Below, piece by piece: positions 29,125 through 37,020 of a stretch of 64,000 nt of DNA. Made by a program: the position numbers and the translations under genes. A model generated the notes under the pieces. That model ran no database searches. It was given only the letters and a program-made list of their open reading frames with translations, and was not told the DNA's origin. Position 1 is the first letter of the stretch, and each line of letters opens with the position of its first letter. The stretch comes from Amycolatopsis alkalitolerans. GTDB taxonomy: Bacteria; Actinomycetota; Actinomycetes; Mycobacteriales; Pseudonocardiaceae. The stretch covers positions 1 to 64,000 of the forward strand of contig NZ_VDFW01000004.1 in the NCBI RefSeq assembly GCF_006152065.1, given 5' to 3'.

Positions 29125-29419
29125 TGTCCAGCGGGACGACCTCGAACTCCAGCAGGCTCGCGCCGCTCGCCACCGGCTTGGCGCGCTCACCCGAGTGCGC
29201 CTCACGCGACGGGCCTTCGGCCCACGCCTTGAAAGCCTCCTCGGACTCCCACTTCGTGTACACGAAGTAGCGATTCTCACCGGAGACGGGGCGCAGCAGC
29301 TCGAAGCCGAGGAAGCCGGGCTGACTGTCCACCGCGTGCATCCGGTTGGCGAACCGTTTCTCCAGCTCAGGGCCGGCGCCTTCGGGGACCTCGATTGCGT
29401 TGATCTTGACAACTGCCAT
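29114..29419 (-). CDS. Antibiotic biosynthesis monooxygenase (ABM) domain protein, heme-degrading type
   Basis: A 101-residue dimeric ferredoxin-like barrel protein. It begins MAVVKINAIEVPEGAGPELE and contains GFLGFELLRPVSGENRYFVY and TKWESEEAFKAWAEGPSREA, the segment that in MhuD/IsdG-type proteins contains the conserved Asn-Trp-His residues. Here the pattern is Tyr-Thr-Lys-Trp-Glu, followed by His in SREAHSG. It may therefore degrade heme, as MhuD does, or be an ABM protein of other function. It overlaps the sirtuin gene downstream, and its start lies 34 bases from the divergent AAA ATPase gene. Confidence 0.82.
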   Translation of the reverse strand: MAVVKINAIEVPEGAGPELEKRFANRMHAVDSQPGFLGFELLRPVSGENRYFVYTKWESEEAFKAWAEGPSREAHSGERAKPVASGASLLEFEVVPLDSAE

Positions 29420-29453
29420 GCGGACCACCCTACTCATCTGGAAGGCTGCTGGA

Positions 29454-30857
29454 ATGAGCGATGAGGCCGAAGCCGCCCGGAGCCGGGCACTCGCCGCCGA
29501 CCTGCAGCGCATCCTTCGCTCGGCGGCGGACGCGGTGGACGGGGACACGCCGGCGGCCGAGCTGATCGCGCGGGTGACCAAGCACCTCGGCGCCCCGTTG
29601 CAGCAGCTGGTGCTGGTGGCGCGGGAGTTCCCGCCGTGGGAACACGTCAACGTGCACCGCGGGGTCGAGCGTTACCTCGCCGAGCGGGACGGCGGGCACG
29701 AGTGGTTCGGCGTCGCGGGCGCCAACCGCAGCAACGAAGAGGTGCTCGGCATGCTCGCCACGGCCCGCCGCGACGGCACGTTCGAACCCGGCGCGGTGGA
29801 CTACAAGACGGAGGCCACCGGGCCGGAAGACGCCGAGGAGGTCGTGCAGTTCGGCCTGGTCACGACCGCGGCGCCGGACGGGACACCGGTGGTGGTCGCG
29901 ATGCGCGGGATGAACCCGCAGCACGGCCCGATGGCGACGGTCAAATTCGAGGTGCTCGCCGCCGACCGGGCCGCGGCCGGTGCGGTCCGGGACCGGATCG
30001 AACGGCTCATCGGGGTGCATGACGTGCTCCGGGGGCAGGTGCTCGCGTTCGGCAGCAGCGAGTACCGCGGCAACGAACTGGTCACCTTCCTGCCCCGGCC
30101 GAAGCTAGCGCCCTCGGATGTCGTCCTGCCCGAAGGCGTGCTGGCCACGATCGAACGGCACACCATCGGCATCGCCGAGCACGCCGAGCGGTTGCGCGCG
30201 GTCGGGCAGCACCTCAAGCGCGGGCTGCTGCTGCACGGCCCGCCCGGTACCGGGAAGACCCACACCCTGCGCTATCTGATGGGGCGGCTCGACCGGCATA
30301 CGGTGATCATCCTCACCGGCGGCGCGATGCGGTTCATCAGCAAGGCCGCCGAACTCGCCCGGCGCCTGCAGCCCTCGCTGCTGGTCCTGGAGGACGTCGA
30401 CCTGGTCGCGCAGGACCGCTCGATCGGGCCGGGGACGAACCCGTTGCTGTTCAGCCTGCTCGACGCGATGGACGGGATCGGCGCGGACGCCGATGTGACC
30501 TTCGTGCTCACCACGAACCGGGCACGGGAGCTGGAGAAGGCCCTGGCCGACCGGCCGGGCCGCGTCGATCTCGCCGTGGAGATCCCGAGACCGGACGCGG
30601 CCGGGCGGCGGCAGTTGCTCGAACTGTACGGGCGCGACGTGGACCTGCGAGCCGACCTCGAGCCGGTTGTCGCGCAGACCGACGGGGTCACGGCGTCGTT
30701 CATCAAGGAGTTGCTGCGGCGGGCCGTCCTGCACCAGTTGCACGCGGGGGTGCGGGAGAACCCGGTCCCGGTGGACGACCCGGCGCTCAAGCAGGCGCTG
30801 CGGGAGATGAACGATTCGCGGGAGTCGCTGACCAGGTCGTTGCTGGGGAGCGGATGA
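29454..30857 (+). CDS. AAA-family ATPase of unknown substrate
   Basis: A 467-residue protein. The N-terminal 230 residues hold a mixed alpha/beta region with no domain I recognise. The AAA core follows: Walker [21 protein letters not shown] near residue 265, Walker B SLLVLEDVDLVAQD, sensor 1 VTFVLTTNRA, and an arginine-finger region DRPGRVDLAVEIPRPD with the C-terminal lid. The core resembles proteasomal or FtsH-type AAA modules but no protease domain is present. The stop overlaps the next gene's start by four bases (ATGA), so it is co-translated with an alpha/beta hydrolase. The N-domain probably sets substrate choice. Confidence 0.85.
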   Translation: MSDEAEAARSRALAADLQRILRSAADAVDGDTPAAELIARVTKHLGAPLQQLVLVAREFPPWEHVNVHRGVERYLAERDGGHEWFGVAGANRSNEEVLGMLATARRDGTFEPGAVDYKTEATGPEDAEEVVQFGLVTTAAPDGTPVVVAMRGMNPQHGPMATVKFEVLAADRAAAGAVRDRIERLIGVHDVLRGQVLAFGSSEYRGNELVTFLPRPKLAPSDVVLPEGVLATIERHTIGIAEHAERLRAVGQHLKRGLLLHGPPGTGKTHTLRYLMGRLDRHTVIILTGGAMRFISKAAELARRLQPSLLVLEDVDLVAQDRSIGPGTNPLLFSLLDAMDGIGADADVTFVLTTNRARELEKALADRPGRVDLAVEIPRPDAAGRRQLLELYGRDVDLRADLEPVVAQTDGVTASFIKELLRRAVLHQLHAGVRENPVPVDDPALKQALREMNDSRESLTRSLLGSG

Positions 30858-31603
30858 GCGTCGTCGACTTCGGTGGGCACGGGCAGCCGATCGTGTTGCT
30901 GCACGGGCTGATGGGCCGCGCGCGGACGTGGTGGCCGGTGGCGCGGTGGCTGACCCGGTACGGGCAGGTCGTCGGGCTCGACGCGGCCGGGCACGGGCGG
31001 GCCGCGCGGACTGGGCCGTGGACCACGGAACGGTTCGTCGAGGACGTGGCGGGGTTGCTGCGGTCGTTCGACGAGCCGGCCGTGCTGATCGGGCATTCGA
31101 TGGGCGGGCTGCACGCGTGGGCGACCGCGGCGACGCATCCCGATCTCGTGCGGGCGGTGGTGGTCGAGGACATGGCGCCGGACCAGCGCGGGCGCACGGT
31201 CGATGACTGGCGTGCGTACTTCGACTCGTGGCCGGTGCCGTTCGGCTCGCTCGCGCAGGTGCGGGAGTTCTTCGGCAGCACGGGAAACTACTTCACCGAG
31301 TGCGTGGAGGAGCGCGAGGACGGCTACCACCTGATCGCGCGCCTCGAAGACCTGTACGAGATCGCGGCCGAATGGGGGCGGCGGGAGTACTGGTCGTTCG
31401 TGGCCGGGGTGAAGTGCCCGCTGCTGGTGATCGAGGCCGGTCACACGCTCATGCCGCCCGGGCAGCAGGCCGAGCTTGCCGCCTGCGTCCCACACGGGAC
31501 TCACGTCGTGATCGAAGGCGCCGGTCACATCGTGCACGACGGGGCCCCCGACGAGTATCGCGGCGCCGTCGAAGCCTTCCTCTCCGCCGTGCTGTGCCGC
31601 TGA
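30854..31603 (+). CDS. Alpha/beta-fold hydrolase
   Basis: A 249-residue cytosolic hydrolase. The oxyanion region is IVLLHGLMGRARTW, the nucleophile elbow is GHSMGG with Ser near residue 81, and the catalytic His is in EGAGHIVHD near the C-terminus. The acid is probably the Glu in VIEAGHTLMPPGQ. The C-terminal GHTLMPPGQQAELA segment is usual in this fold. No substrate can be inferred; the family includes esterases, lactonases and haloperoxidase-like enzymes. It is translationally coupled to the AAA ATPase gene upstream. Confidence 0.88.
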   Translation: MSVVDFGGHGQPIVLLHGLMGRARTWWPVARWLTRYGQVVGLDAAGHGRAARTGPWTTERFVEDVAGLLRSFDEPAVLIGHSMGGLHAWATAATHPDLVRAVVVEDMAPDQRGRTVDDWRAYFDSWPVPFGSLAQVREFFGSTGNYFTECVEEREDGYHLIARLEDLYEIAAEWGRREYWSFVAGVKCPLLVIEAGHTLMPPGQQAELAACVPHGTHVVIEGAGHIVHDGAPDEYRGAVEAFLSAVLCR

Positions 31604-31650
31604 TCGGCGTGTTTGCCCGCGGCGTCGGTGACTTGGCTTGCGGCGACGGC

Positions 31651-31713
31651 TCGGTGTCGCGGCGGGCCAACTCGGTGTCGCGGCGGGCCAACACGCCAGC
31701 GTGGCGGGCCAAC
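31651..31713. repeat. Three tandem 21-bp units in a convergent intergenic gap
   Basis: The gap between the hydrolase gene and mutY holds three 21-bp units at 31651-31671, 31672-31692 and 31693-31713. All end in GGCGGGCCAAC; the first two differ at no more than the leading base, and the third differs in its first half. A degenerate fourth copy precedes them (about 31630-31650). On the minus strand the units read as GTTGGCCCGCC plus a variable part. I see no gene in this 117-base gap. Confidence 0.7.
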
Positions 31714-31720
31714 ACGCCGG

Positions 31721-32605
31721 TTAGGGGTGGTGTTCGCCGGGTAGGGCGAAGCGGCCGTCGGGGATCTGTTCCACCAGGCCGTCCGTCAGGAGCGAAGCCA
31801 GGCACCGGTCGCGCCGGCCCGCGTCCTCGGGCCATACGACGTCCAGCCGGTCCTTCCGCACCGGGTCCGGGGTCGCGCGCAGGACGTCGAGCAGCTTGCC
31901 GCGGATCTGCCGGTCGGTGCCCGCGAACTTCTGCACCGGTTTGGCCGGGCCCGTGTACTCCGGGCGCCCCGCGCGCTGCCAGGCACACGTGTCGTAGACC
32001 GGGCAGTCCGCGCATTTCGGCGAACGCGCCGTGCACACCAGCGCGCCGAGTTCCATCAGCGCCGCGGAAAACCGGGCCGCACCGGCCGCCGCCGCCGGTA
32101 GCAGGGCCTCGACGTCCGCCATGTCCCGCGTATTCGACGCCGGGCCGGCGTCGCCGGCGCCGTGCACGGCCCGGGCCACCACCCGGCGCACGTTCGTATC
32201 CACCACCGGCGCCCGCCTGCCGTACGCGAAGGCCGCGACCGCCCGTGCGGTGTACGCCCCGATACCCGGCAACGCGAGCAGAGTGTCCACATCGGACGGT
32301 ACGACGTCGCCATGCGAAGCGGCGATCACCGACGCCGCCTCGTGCAGCCGCAGCGCCCGGCGCGGGTAGCCGAGCTTGCCCCAGGCGCGCAGCACCTCGC
32401 CCTGGCTCTCGGCGGCGAGCGCGGACGGAACCGGCCAGCGCGCGAGCCACTCCGCCCAGATCGGCTGCACGCGCACGACGGGCGTCTGCTGCAGCATGAT
32501 CTCGCTGACGAGCACTCCCCAGCCGGTGCAGTCCGGCCTGCGCCAGGGCAGATCGCGTCCCGTCCTGTCGAACCAGTCGATCAGCGTCTCGGACTCAAGA
32601 GGCAC
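31721..32605 (-). CDS. mutY: A/G-specific adenine DNA glycosylase
   Basis: A 294-residue base-excision enzyme that removes adenine mispaired with 8-oxoguanine. It shows the helix-hairpin-helix region LPGIGAYTARAVAAFAYG with the catalytic Asp in PVVDTNVRRV, the EIMLQQTPV motif, and the iron-sulfur cluster ligands Cys-x6-Cys-x2-Cys-x5-Cys (CTARSPKCADCPVYDTC). The C-terminal 8-oxoG-recognition MutT-like domain of E. coli MutY is replaced by a shorter winged region, as in many actinobacteria. The GTG start follows the carbonic anhydrase gene after nine bases. Confidence 0.93.
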   Translation of the reverse strand: MPLESETLIDWFDRTGRDLPWRRPDCTGWGVLVSEIMLQQTPVVRVQPIWAEWLARWPVPSALAAESQGEVLRAWGKLGYPRRALRLHEAASVIAASHGDVVPSDVDTLLALPGIGAYTARAVAAFAYGRRAPVVDTNVRRVVARAVHGAGDAGPASNTRDMADVEALLPAAAAGAARFSAALMELGALVCTARSPKCADCPVYDTCAWQRAGRPEYTGPAKPVQKFAGTDRQIRGKLLDVLRATPDPVRKDRLDVVWPEDAGRRDRCLASLLTDGLVEQIPDGRFALPGEHHP

Positions 32606-32614
32606 CCCGACAAG

Positions 32615-33106
32615 CTACTCGACCTCGGTGAGCCAGCCGGTGTGCACGTCGTAGACGAACCCGCGCACGTTGTCCGTATGTGGCAGGAAAGCGCTCCGCC
32701 GCGCCCGCCGCACCGACGTCCGCACGCTGTCCTTCACCTCGCGGAAGGCCTCGACCGCCCAGGTCGGGCGCAGCCCGGTGTCCTCTTCGAGTTCGTCCTT
32801 GAACTCGTCCTCGGTCACCATCGACAGCCCGCAGTCGGTGTGCTGCACGATGAGCACCTCACGCGTGCCCAGCTTGCGTTGCGACAGCGCGAGCGAGCGG
32901 ATCGCGTCGTCGGTGACCACCCCGCCGGCATTGCGCAGGATATGCGCCTCGCCCTGGATGAGGCCGAACAGTTCGAAGGTCCGGATCCGGGCGTCCATGC
33001 AGGTCAGAACGGCTATCTGGAGGGAAGGCCGGGGACTGGAACGGTCACCCCGAACCCGGTCCTCGAGTTTCTCGTAGCGCTTCAGCAGTACGTCGATCGC
33101 GGTCAT
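32615..33106 (-). CDS. Beta-class carbonic anhydrase
   Basis: A 163-residue enzyme interconverting CO2 and bicarbonate. The zinc site is visible as Cys in AVLTCMDARIRTF (with the Asp-Arg dyad), and His and Cys in IVQHTDCGLSM. RNAGGVVTDDAIRSL is the conserved active-site segment. Length matches the short M. tuberculosis Rv1284-type enzymes. It starts with ATG at 33106, 30 bases downstream of the LacI gene stop, so it could be read from that promoter, and it is followed closely by mutY. Confidence 0.92.
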   Translation of the reverse strand: MTAIDVLLKRYEKLEDRVRGDRSSPRPSLQIAVLTCMDARIRTFELFGLIQGEAHILRNAGGVVTDDAIRSLALSQRKLGTREVLIVQHTDCGLSMVTEDEFKDELEEDTGLRPTWAVEAFREVKDSVRTSVRRARRSAFLPHTDNVRGFVYDVHTGWLTEVE

Positions 33107-33136
33107 CAGGCCCCTCCCGGCGTCGTTCCATCCACT

Positions 33137-34237
33137 CTACGGTCCGAACCAGTGCTCTTCCATCGTTCGTGGCGGAGCCGACGTCGTCCCGAGCCGCAAG
33201 TCGGTCGGGAGCGTGATCACCTGCGGGTTGATGTGATCGGCCGCGGACAGCAGCAGCTTCCCGGCCGCCCGGCCCTTCTCCAGGACCGGCTGGTGCACCG
33301 TGGTGAGCCCGATGCGCTCGGCCTCGGCGATACCGTCGAACCCGGTCACGGTGAGGTCCGCCGGGACGCGCAGACCGCGCCGCTCGGCTTCGGCGAGCGC
33401 GCCCAGCGCCAGGATGTCCGAGGTGCAGATCACGGCCGTGACCTGCGGATATGTGCTCAGTAGCTGACGCGCCCCGAACGCGCCCTCGTCGACGGTGTGG
33501 TCGAAGCGCTCGACGACAGGCACGGTCGCCCAGTCCACCCCGGCCTTGGTGAACGCCGTCGCGAGCGCCTCGAGCCGGTTCCTCTGTACGTGGAAATGGG
33601 CGGCACGCTGGCGCTCGAGCGACACGAAATCGTCGTTGCGGTCACGTCCGAGGCGCATGCACAGCACCCCAACCTGGCGGTGGCCGAGGCCAACGAGGTG
33701 CTCGGCCAGCTTGGTGATCGCCGCCGCGTCGTCCGGGCCGACGCGGTCGATGCCCTCGATCTGCGGCTGGTCGATGATCACGGTCGGAACAGGGCGGGCC
33801 AGTACCGCGGCCAGGTGCGGATCGTCGTCCGGCACCGAGTAGACGACGAACCCGTCGACGCCGGCTCGGTGCACGGCCGCCACGTCGTCTCGGCCGGGGC
33901 TCGCGGGCACGAGGTGAAGCCCGACGCCCGCGTCCTCGCAGGCGAGTGCGAGCCCTTCGAGCACCCCGATCGCGGCGGGGTCGCGAAAGGCGTACGACAG
34001 GTTCTCGGTGAGCAGCAGTCCGACCGCGCCTGCCTTGCGGGTGCGCAGCGAGCGGGCGACCGGGTCCGGGCCCGGGTAGCCGAGCCGGCGTGCGGTCTCC
34101 AGCACCCGGCGGCGAAGCTCGGGCGAGAGCTGGTCGGGCCGGTTGTAGGCGTTGGACACCGTGGTCCTGGACACGCCGAGTTCCGCGGCGAGCGACGCCA
34201 ACGTCGCCTGTCGCCTCATGCGCAAAGGACGCCCCAT
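33137..34237 (-). CDS. LacI-family transcriptional repressor
   Basis: A 366-residue LacI/GalR regulator. The N-terminal helix-turn-helix is ATLASLAAELGVSRTTVSNA, with the hinge helix SPELRRRVLETARRLGYPGP. The periplasmic-binding-protein-like effector domain has AGAVGLLLTENLSYAF, GVDGFVVYSVP, ICTSDILALGALAEA and PADLTVTGFDGIAEA. The likely effector is a sugar or nucleoside. A perfect 15-base palindrome lies just upstream of the ATG, suggesting autoregulation. No sugar transporter or catabolic gene is adjacent, so the regulon is probably elsewhere. The ATG at 34219 is an alternative start that would drop six residues. Confidence 0.92.
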   Translation of the reverse strand: MGRPLRMRRQATLASLAAELGVSRTTVSNAYNRPDQLSPELRRRVLETARRLGYPGPDPVARSLRTRKAGAVGLLLTENLSYAFRDPAAIGVLEGLALACEDAGVGLHLVPASPGRDDVAAVHRAGVDGFVVYSVPDDDPHLAAVLARPVPTVIIDQPQIEGIDRVGPDDAAAITKLAEHLVGLGHRQVGVLCMRLGRDRNDDFVSLERQRAAHFHVQRNRLEALATAFTKAGVDWATVPVVERFDHTVDEGAFGARQLLSTYPQVTAVICTSDILALGALAEAERRGLRVPADLTVTGFDGIAEAERIGLTTVHQPVLEKGRAAGKLLLSAADHINPQVITLPTDLRLGTTSAPPRTMEEHWFGP

Positions 34238-34241
34238 GAGG

Positions 34242-34256
34242 GAACCGTAACGGTTC
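34242..34256. promoter_or_regulatory. LacI-type palindromic operator
   Basis: GAACCGT-A-ACGGTTC is a perfect 7-1-7 inverted repeat with a central CG-rich half-site, typical of LacI-family operators. It lies four bases upstream of the lacI-type ATG, so bound repressor would block initiation of its own gene. Its nearness to the ATG also suggests a very short leader. Confidence 0.65.
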
Positions 34257-34373
34257 AGATCGGATTCCTGAAGTCGGAGCCTGGCCGCCTCGGCGCCTGG
34301 TGGGGGCAACACAGCGTTCAGATCCGCTTAACCCGGGACAGCAAGATCATCACCCGATGGCGTAAGCTGAACT

Positions 34374-34388
34374 CGAAAACCGTTTCCA
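34374..34388. promoter_or_regulatory. Possible Zur box upstream of the metal importer
   Basis: CGAAAAC-C-GTTTCCA has a 7-1-7 layout with matching GAAA/TTTC cores, close to the actinobacterial Zur pattern TGAAAAT-x-ATTTTCA. It is 48 bases upstream of the binding-protein gene, where it could block a promoter. The divergence from consensus keeps the confidence modest. Confidence 0.5.
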
Positions 34389-34435
34389 ATAACTACTGGC
34401 GGTGCCACCACCTGCCACTTTCGGGAGTATCCGTG

Positions 34436-35338
34436 ATGCGTCAAAGCCGTTTGCCGCGCCTGATCGGCTTGGTTTCCGCCGCCTCCGCGCTGGCGCTGGC
34501 CCTCGCCGGATGTGGCGGTGGTAACAGCACCGGCACCACTGACGGGAAGCTCGACGTGGTCGCCTCGACCGACGTGTGGGGCAGCGTGCTGGCCGCGGTC
34601 GGCGGCGATCAGGTGCAGGTCACGTCGATCATCCACGACCCGGCCGCGGACCCGCACTCCTACGAGACGACCCCGCAGGACGCCCTCGCCGCCCAGAAGG
34701 CTGTGCTGACGCTCGGCAATGGCGGCGGCTACGACGACTTCTTCACCAAGCTGGCGGACCAGGCGACGAACGCGAAGAAGCTGGTGGCCTACGACATCGC
34801 CGCGACCGGTGACGACAACGAACACGTCTGGTACAGCTTCGCGAGCGTGGACAAGATCGCCGACCGGATCGCGGCCGATCTCGGGCAGTTGCGCCCCGCC
34901 GACGCGAAGACCTTCACCGCCAACGCCGACGCGTTCAAGGCCAAGGTCGCGAGCCTGCAGACGAAGACCGAGCAGGCCGGCGCCGCGCATCCCGGTGAGA
35001 AGGTCATCGCCACCGAACCGGTCGCGCACTACCTGCTGGAGACCGCGAAGGTCACCGACGTGACCCCGCGCGCGTTCTCGGACGCCGTCGAGCAGGAGAA
35101 CGACGTGCCCGCGGCCGCGCTCGCCGAGGTGAACAGCCTGATCGATGGTAAACAAGTGAAGGCGATTGTCAACAATGCACAAACGGTGACGCCCGTGACG
35201 CAGCAGGTGGTGGACAACGCGAAGAGGGCCGGGTTGCCCGTGGTCAACGTGACCGAGACGCTGCCGGCCGGCGCCACGGGCTACATTTCGTGGATGACCG
35301 GCCAAGTCGACGCCCTGGCAGGAGCGCTGAACTCTTGA
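34436..35338 (+). CDS. znuA: Zinc/manganese ABC transporter substrate-binding lipoprotein (ZnuA-like)
   Basis: A 300-residue cluster A-I metal-binding protein. A signal peptide ends with the lipobox LAGC (Cys26), so it is lipid-anchored outside the membrane. Metal-binding candidates are the histidines in SIIHDPAADPHSYETTP, the segment DNEHVWYSF and the Glu/Asp residues in the C-terminal lobe. There is no His-rich loop like that of E. coli ZnuA. ATG at 34436 and GTG at 34433 follow a GGGAG ribosome binding site. The gene overlaps the ATPase gene and starts the operon. The Zur-like site upstream favours zinc over manganese. Confidence 0.88.
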   Translation: MRQSRLPRLIGLVSAASALALALAGCGGGNSTGTTDGKLDVVASTDVWGSVLAAVGGDQVQVTSIIHDPAADPHSYETTPQDALAAQKAVLTLGNGGGYDDFFTKLADQATNAKKLVAYDIAATGDDNEHVWYSFASVDKIADRIAADLGQLRPADAKTFTANADAFKAKVASLQTKTEQAGAAHPGEKVIATEPVAHYLLETAKVTDVTPRAFSDAVEQENDVPAAALAEVNSLIDGKQVKAIVNNAQTVTPVTQQVVDNAKRAGLPVVNVTETLPAGATGYISWMTGQVDALAGALNS

Positions 35339-36135
35339 GTGCCGCAGTCGAGATCTCCGGTGCGAGCCTGGGCTTCCGCGGGCGCACGCTCTGGTCCGGG
35401 CTGGACCTGAGCGTCCAGCCCGGTGAGTTCCTCGCGATCCTCGGACCGAACGGGTCGGGCAAGACGAGCCTGCTCAAGGTGCTGCTGGGGCTGCAGCCGC
35501 TGTCGGCCGGCACTTGGCGTATCGCGGGCGACCGGCCGGTCGGCTACATCCCGCAGCAGCGCGCGATGCAGGAGGCGCTGGCGTTACGGGGCGTGGACCT
35601 CGTCGGGCTCGGCCTCGACGGGCACCGCTGGGGGCTCGGACTGCGCGGGATGGCCGAGCGCCGCCGTCGCGTCGCGGCCGCGATCGAGTCGGTCGGTGCG
35701 CAGGCGTACGCGAAGTCGCCGGTCGGGCACCTTTCGGGCGGCGAGCAGCAGCGGCTGCGCGTCGCGCAGGCGCTGGTCGGCGAGCCGGACGTGCTGCTGT
35801 GCGACGAGCCGCTGGCGTCACTGGATCTCGGGCATCAGCGTGCGGTGAGCGCCCTGATCGACCAGCGGCGCCGCGAAGCCGGTACCGCGGTGCTGTTCGT
35901 CACCCACGAGCTCAACCCGATTCTGTCCTATGTGGACAGGGTGCTGTACCTCGTGGACGGTCGTTTCCGGATCGGCACGCCGGCGGAGGTGATGAACTCG
36001 ACGACGCTCTCGGAGCTGTACCGGAGCAAGGTCGAGGTCATCCGGATCGGCGGGCAGATCCACGTGGCCGGGACGCAGAGCGCGCTGTGCGAAGACGAAG
36101 CCCATCACCTCGACGAGGAAGAGCGGGTGTCCTGA
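35335..36135 (+). CDS. znuC: Zinc/manganese ABC transporter ATP-binding protein
   Basis: A 266-residue ATPase with Walker A AILGPNGSGKTSLLKVLLGL, Q-loop GYIPQQRAMQEAL, signature HLSGGEQQRLRVAQAL, Walker B VLLCDEPLASLDLGHQ and the H-switch in LFVTHELNP. The start is TTG at 35335, overlapping the znuA stop (TTGA) and following an AGGAG site; no ATG or GTG upstream in frame lies outside znuA. It has a TTA leucine codon at 35584, uncommon in such DNA. The C-terminal 40 residues (GTQSALCEDEAHHLDEEERVS) are acidic and contain Cys/His, possibly a metal-sensing tail. Confidence 0.92.
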   Translation: MSAAVEISGASLGFRGRTLWSGLDLSVQPGEFLAILGPNGSGKTSLLKVLLGLQPLSAGTWRIAGDRPVGYIPQQRAMQEALALRGVDLVGLGLDGHRWGLGLRGMAERRRRVAAAIESVGAQAYAKSPVGHLSGGEQQRLRVAQALVGEPDVLLCDEPLASLDLGHQRAVSALIDQRRREAGTAVLFVTHELNPILSYVDRVLYLVDGRFRIGTPAEVMNSTTLSELYRSKVEVIRIGGQIHVAGTQSALCEDEAHHLDEEERVS

Positions 36136-37020
36136 GTGGGCCAGCTGTTCGATTTCGGGCTCACCGTCCAGTTGCTGTCGGAGCCGTTCGTGCGGACCGC
36201 GCTGCTGGCCGCGGCGGTACTCGGCCTGGTCGCCGGGGTGCTCGGCCCGCTGGTCGTGACGCGCCGGATGTCGTTCGCGGTGCACGGCACGGCGGAACTC
36301 GCGTTCACCGGCGCCGCCGGGGCGCTGCTGCTCGGGATCGGGGTCGAGTACGGCGCGCTCGCCGGTTCGGTGCTGGCGGCGCTCCTGCTGGGGCTGCTCG
36401 GCGGGCGGGAGTCCGATCGCGACTCCGTGATCGGCGTGATCCTGTCGTTCGGGCTCGGCCTCGGCGTGCTGCTGCTGTCGTTCTACCCGGGACGGACGTC
36501 GAACAAGTTCGGCATCCTCATCGGGCAGATCGTGTCGATCGGATCGACCAACATCATCGTGCTGGTCCTGGCTGCGATCGTGGTGCTGCTGGTGCTCGCG
36601 GTGATCTACCGCCCGCTGCTGTTCGCGAGCGTCGACTCGCAGGTCGCCGCCGCGCGCGGGGTGCCGGGCCGGCTGCTGTCCGTCGTGTTCGCGGTGCTCG
36701 TCGGGATCGCGACGGCCCTCGGCGTGCAGATCGTCGGCTCGCTGCTGGTGGTTTCGCTCATGGTCACCCCGGCGGCCGCCGCGGTCCGCGTCACGGCGAA
36801 CCCGTGGCGCGCGACGTTGCTGGCCGTGCTGTTCGCGGAGTTGGCCGCGCTGGGCGGAATCATCCTGTCGCTCGCGCCCGGCGTCCCGGTCAGCGCCTTC
36901 GTCACGGCGATCTCGTTCCTGATCTACCTCGTCTGCCGCGTGATCGCCTACCGCCGCTCGCGCGCCACCCGGGTCACCGCACCGGATGTTGCTCCAGTGC
37001 CGTCCGCAACTGGTCGATGA
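36136..37020 (+). CDS. znuB: Zinc/manganese ABC transporter permease
   Basis: A 294-residue ABC-3 family permease with about eight to nine helices. It begins LTVQLLSEPFVRTALLAAAV and shows the family segments GPLVVTRRMSFAVHGTAELA and GVQIVGSLLVVSLMVTPAAA. The GTG start abuts the znuC stop, so the three genes form one importer operon. The C-terminus overlaps the convergent AlgX-like gene by 47 bases. Length and helix pattern are normal. Confidence 0.93.
   Translation: MGQLFDFGLTVQLLSEPFVRTALLAAAVLGLVAGVLGPLVVTRRMSFAVHGTAELAFTGAAGALLLGIGVEYGALAGSVLAALLLGLLGGRESDRDSVIGVILSFGLGLGVLLLSFYPGRTSNKFGILIGQIVSIGSTNIIVLVLAAIVVLLVLAVIYRPLLFASVDSQVAAARGVPGRLLSVVFAVLVGIATALGVQIVGSLLVVSLMVTPAAAAVRVTANPWRATLLAVLFAELAALGGIILSLAPGVPVSAFVTAISFLIYLVCRVIAYRRSRATRVTAPDVAPVPSATGR

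Noticed and set aside
31651-31713. Repeats considered as a CRISPR array
   Set aside because: The units are directly adjacent, with no spacers and no cas genes nearby.
33497-34435. Possible 312-residue N-terminal extension of the metal-binding protein
   Set aside because: It would be antisense to the LacI gene; the signal peptide and lipobox show that the protein starts at 34436 or 34433.
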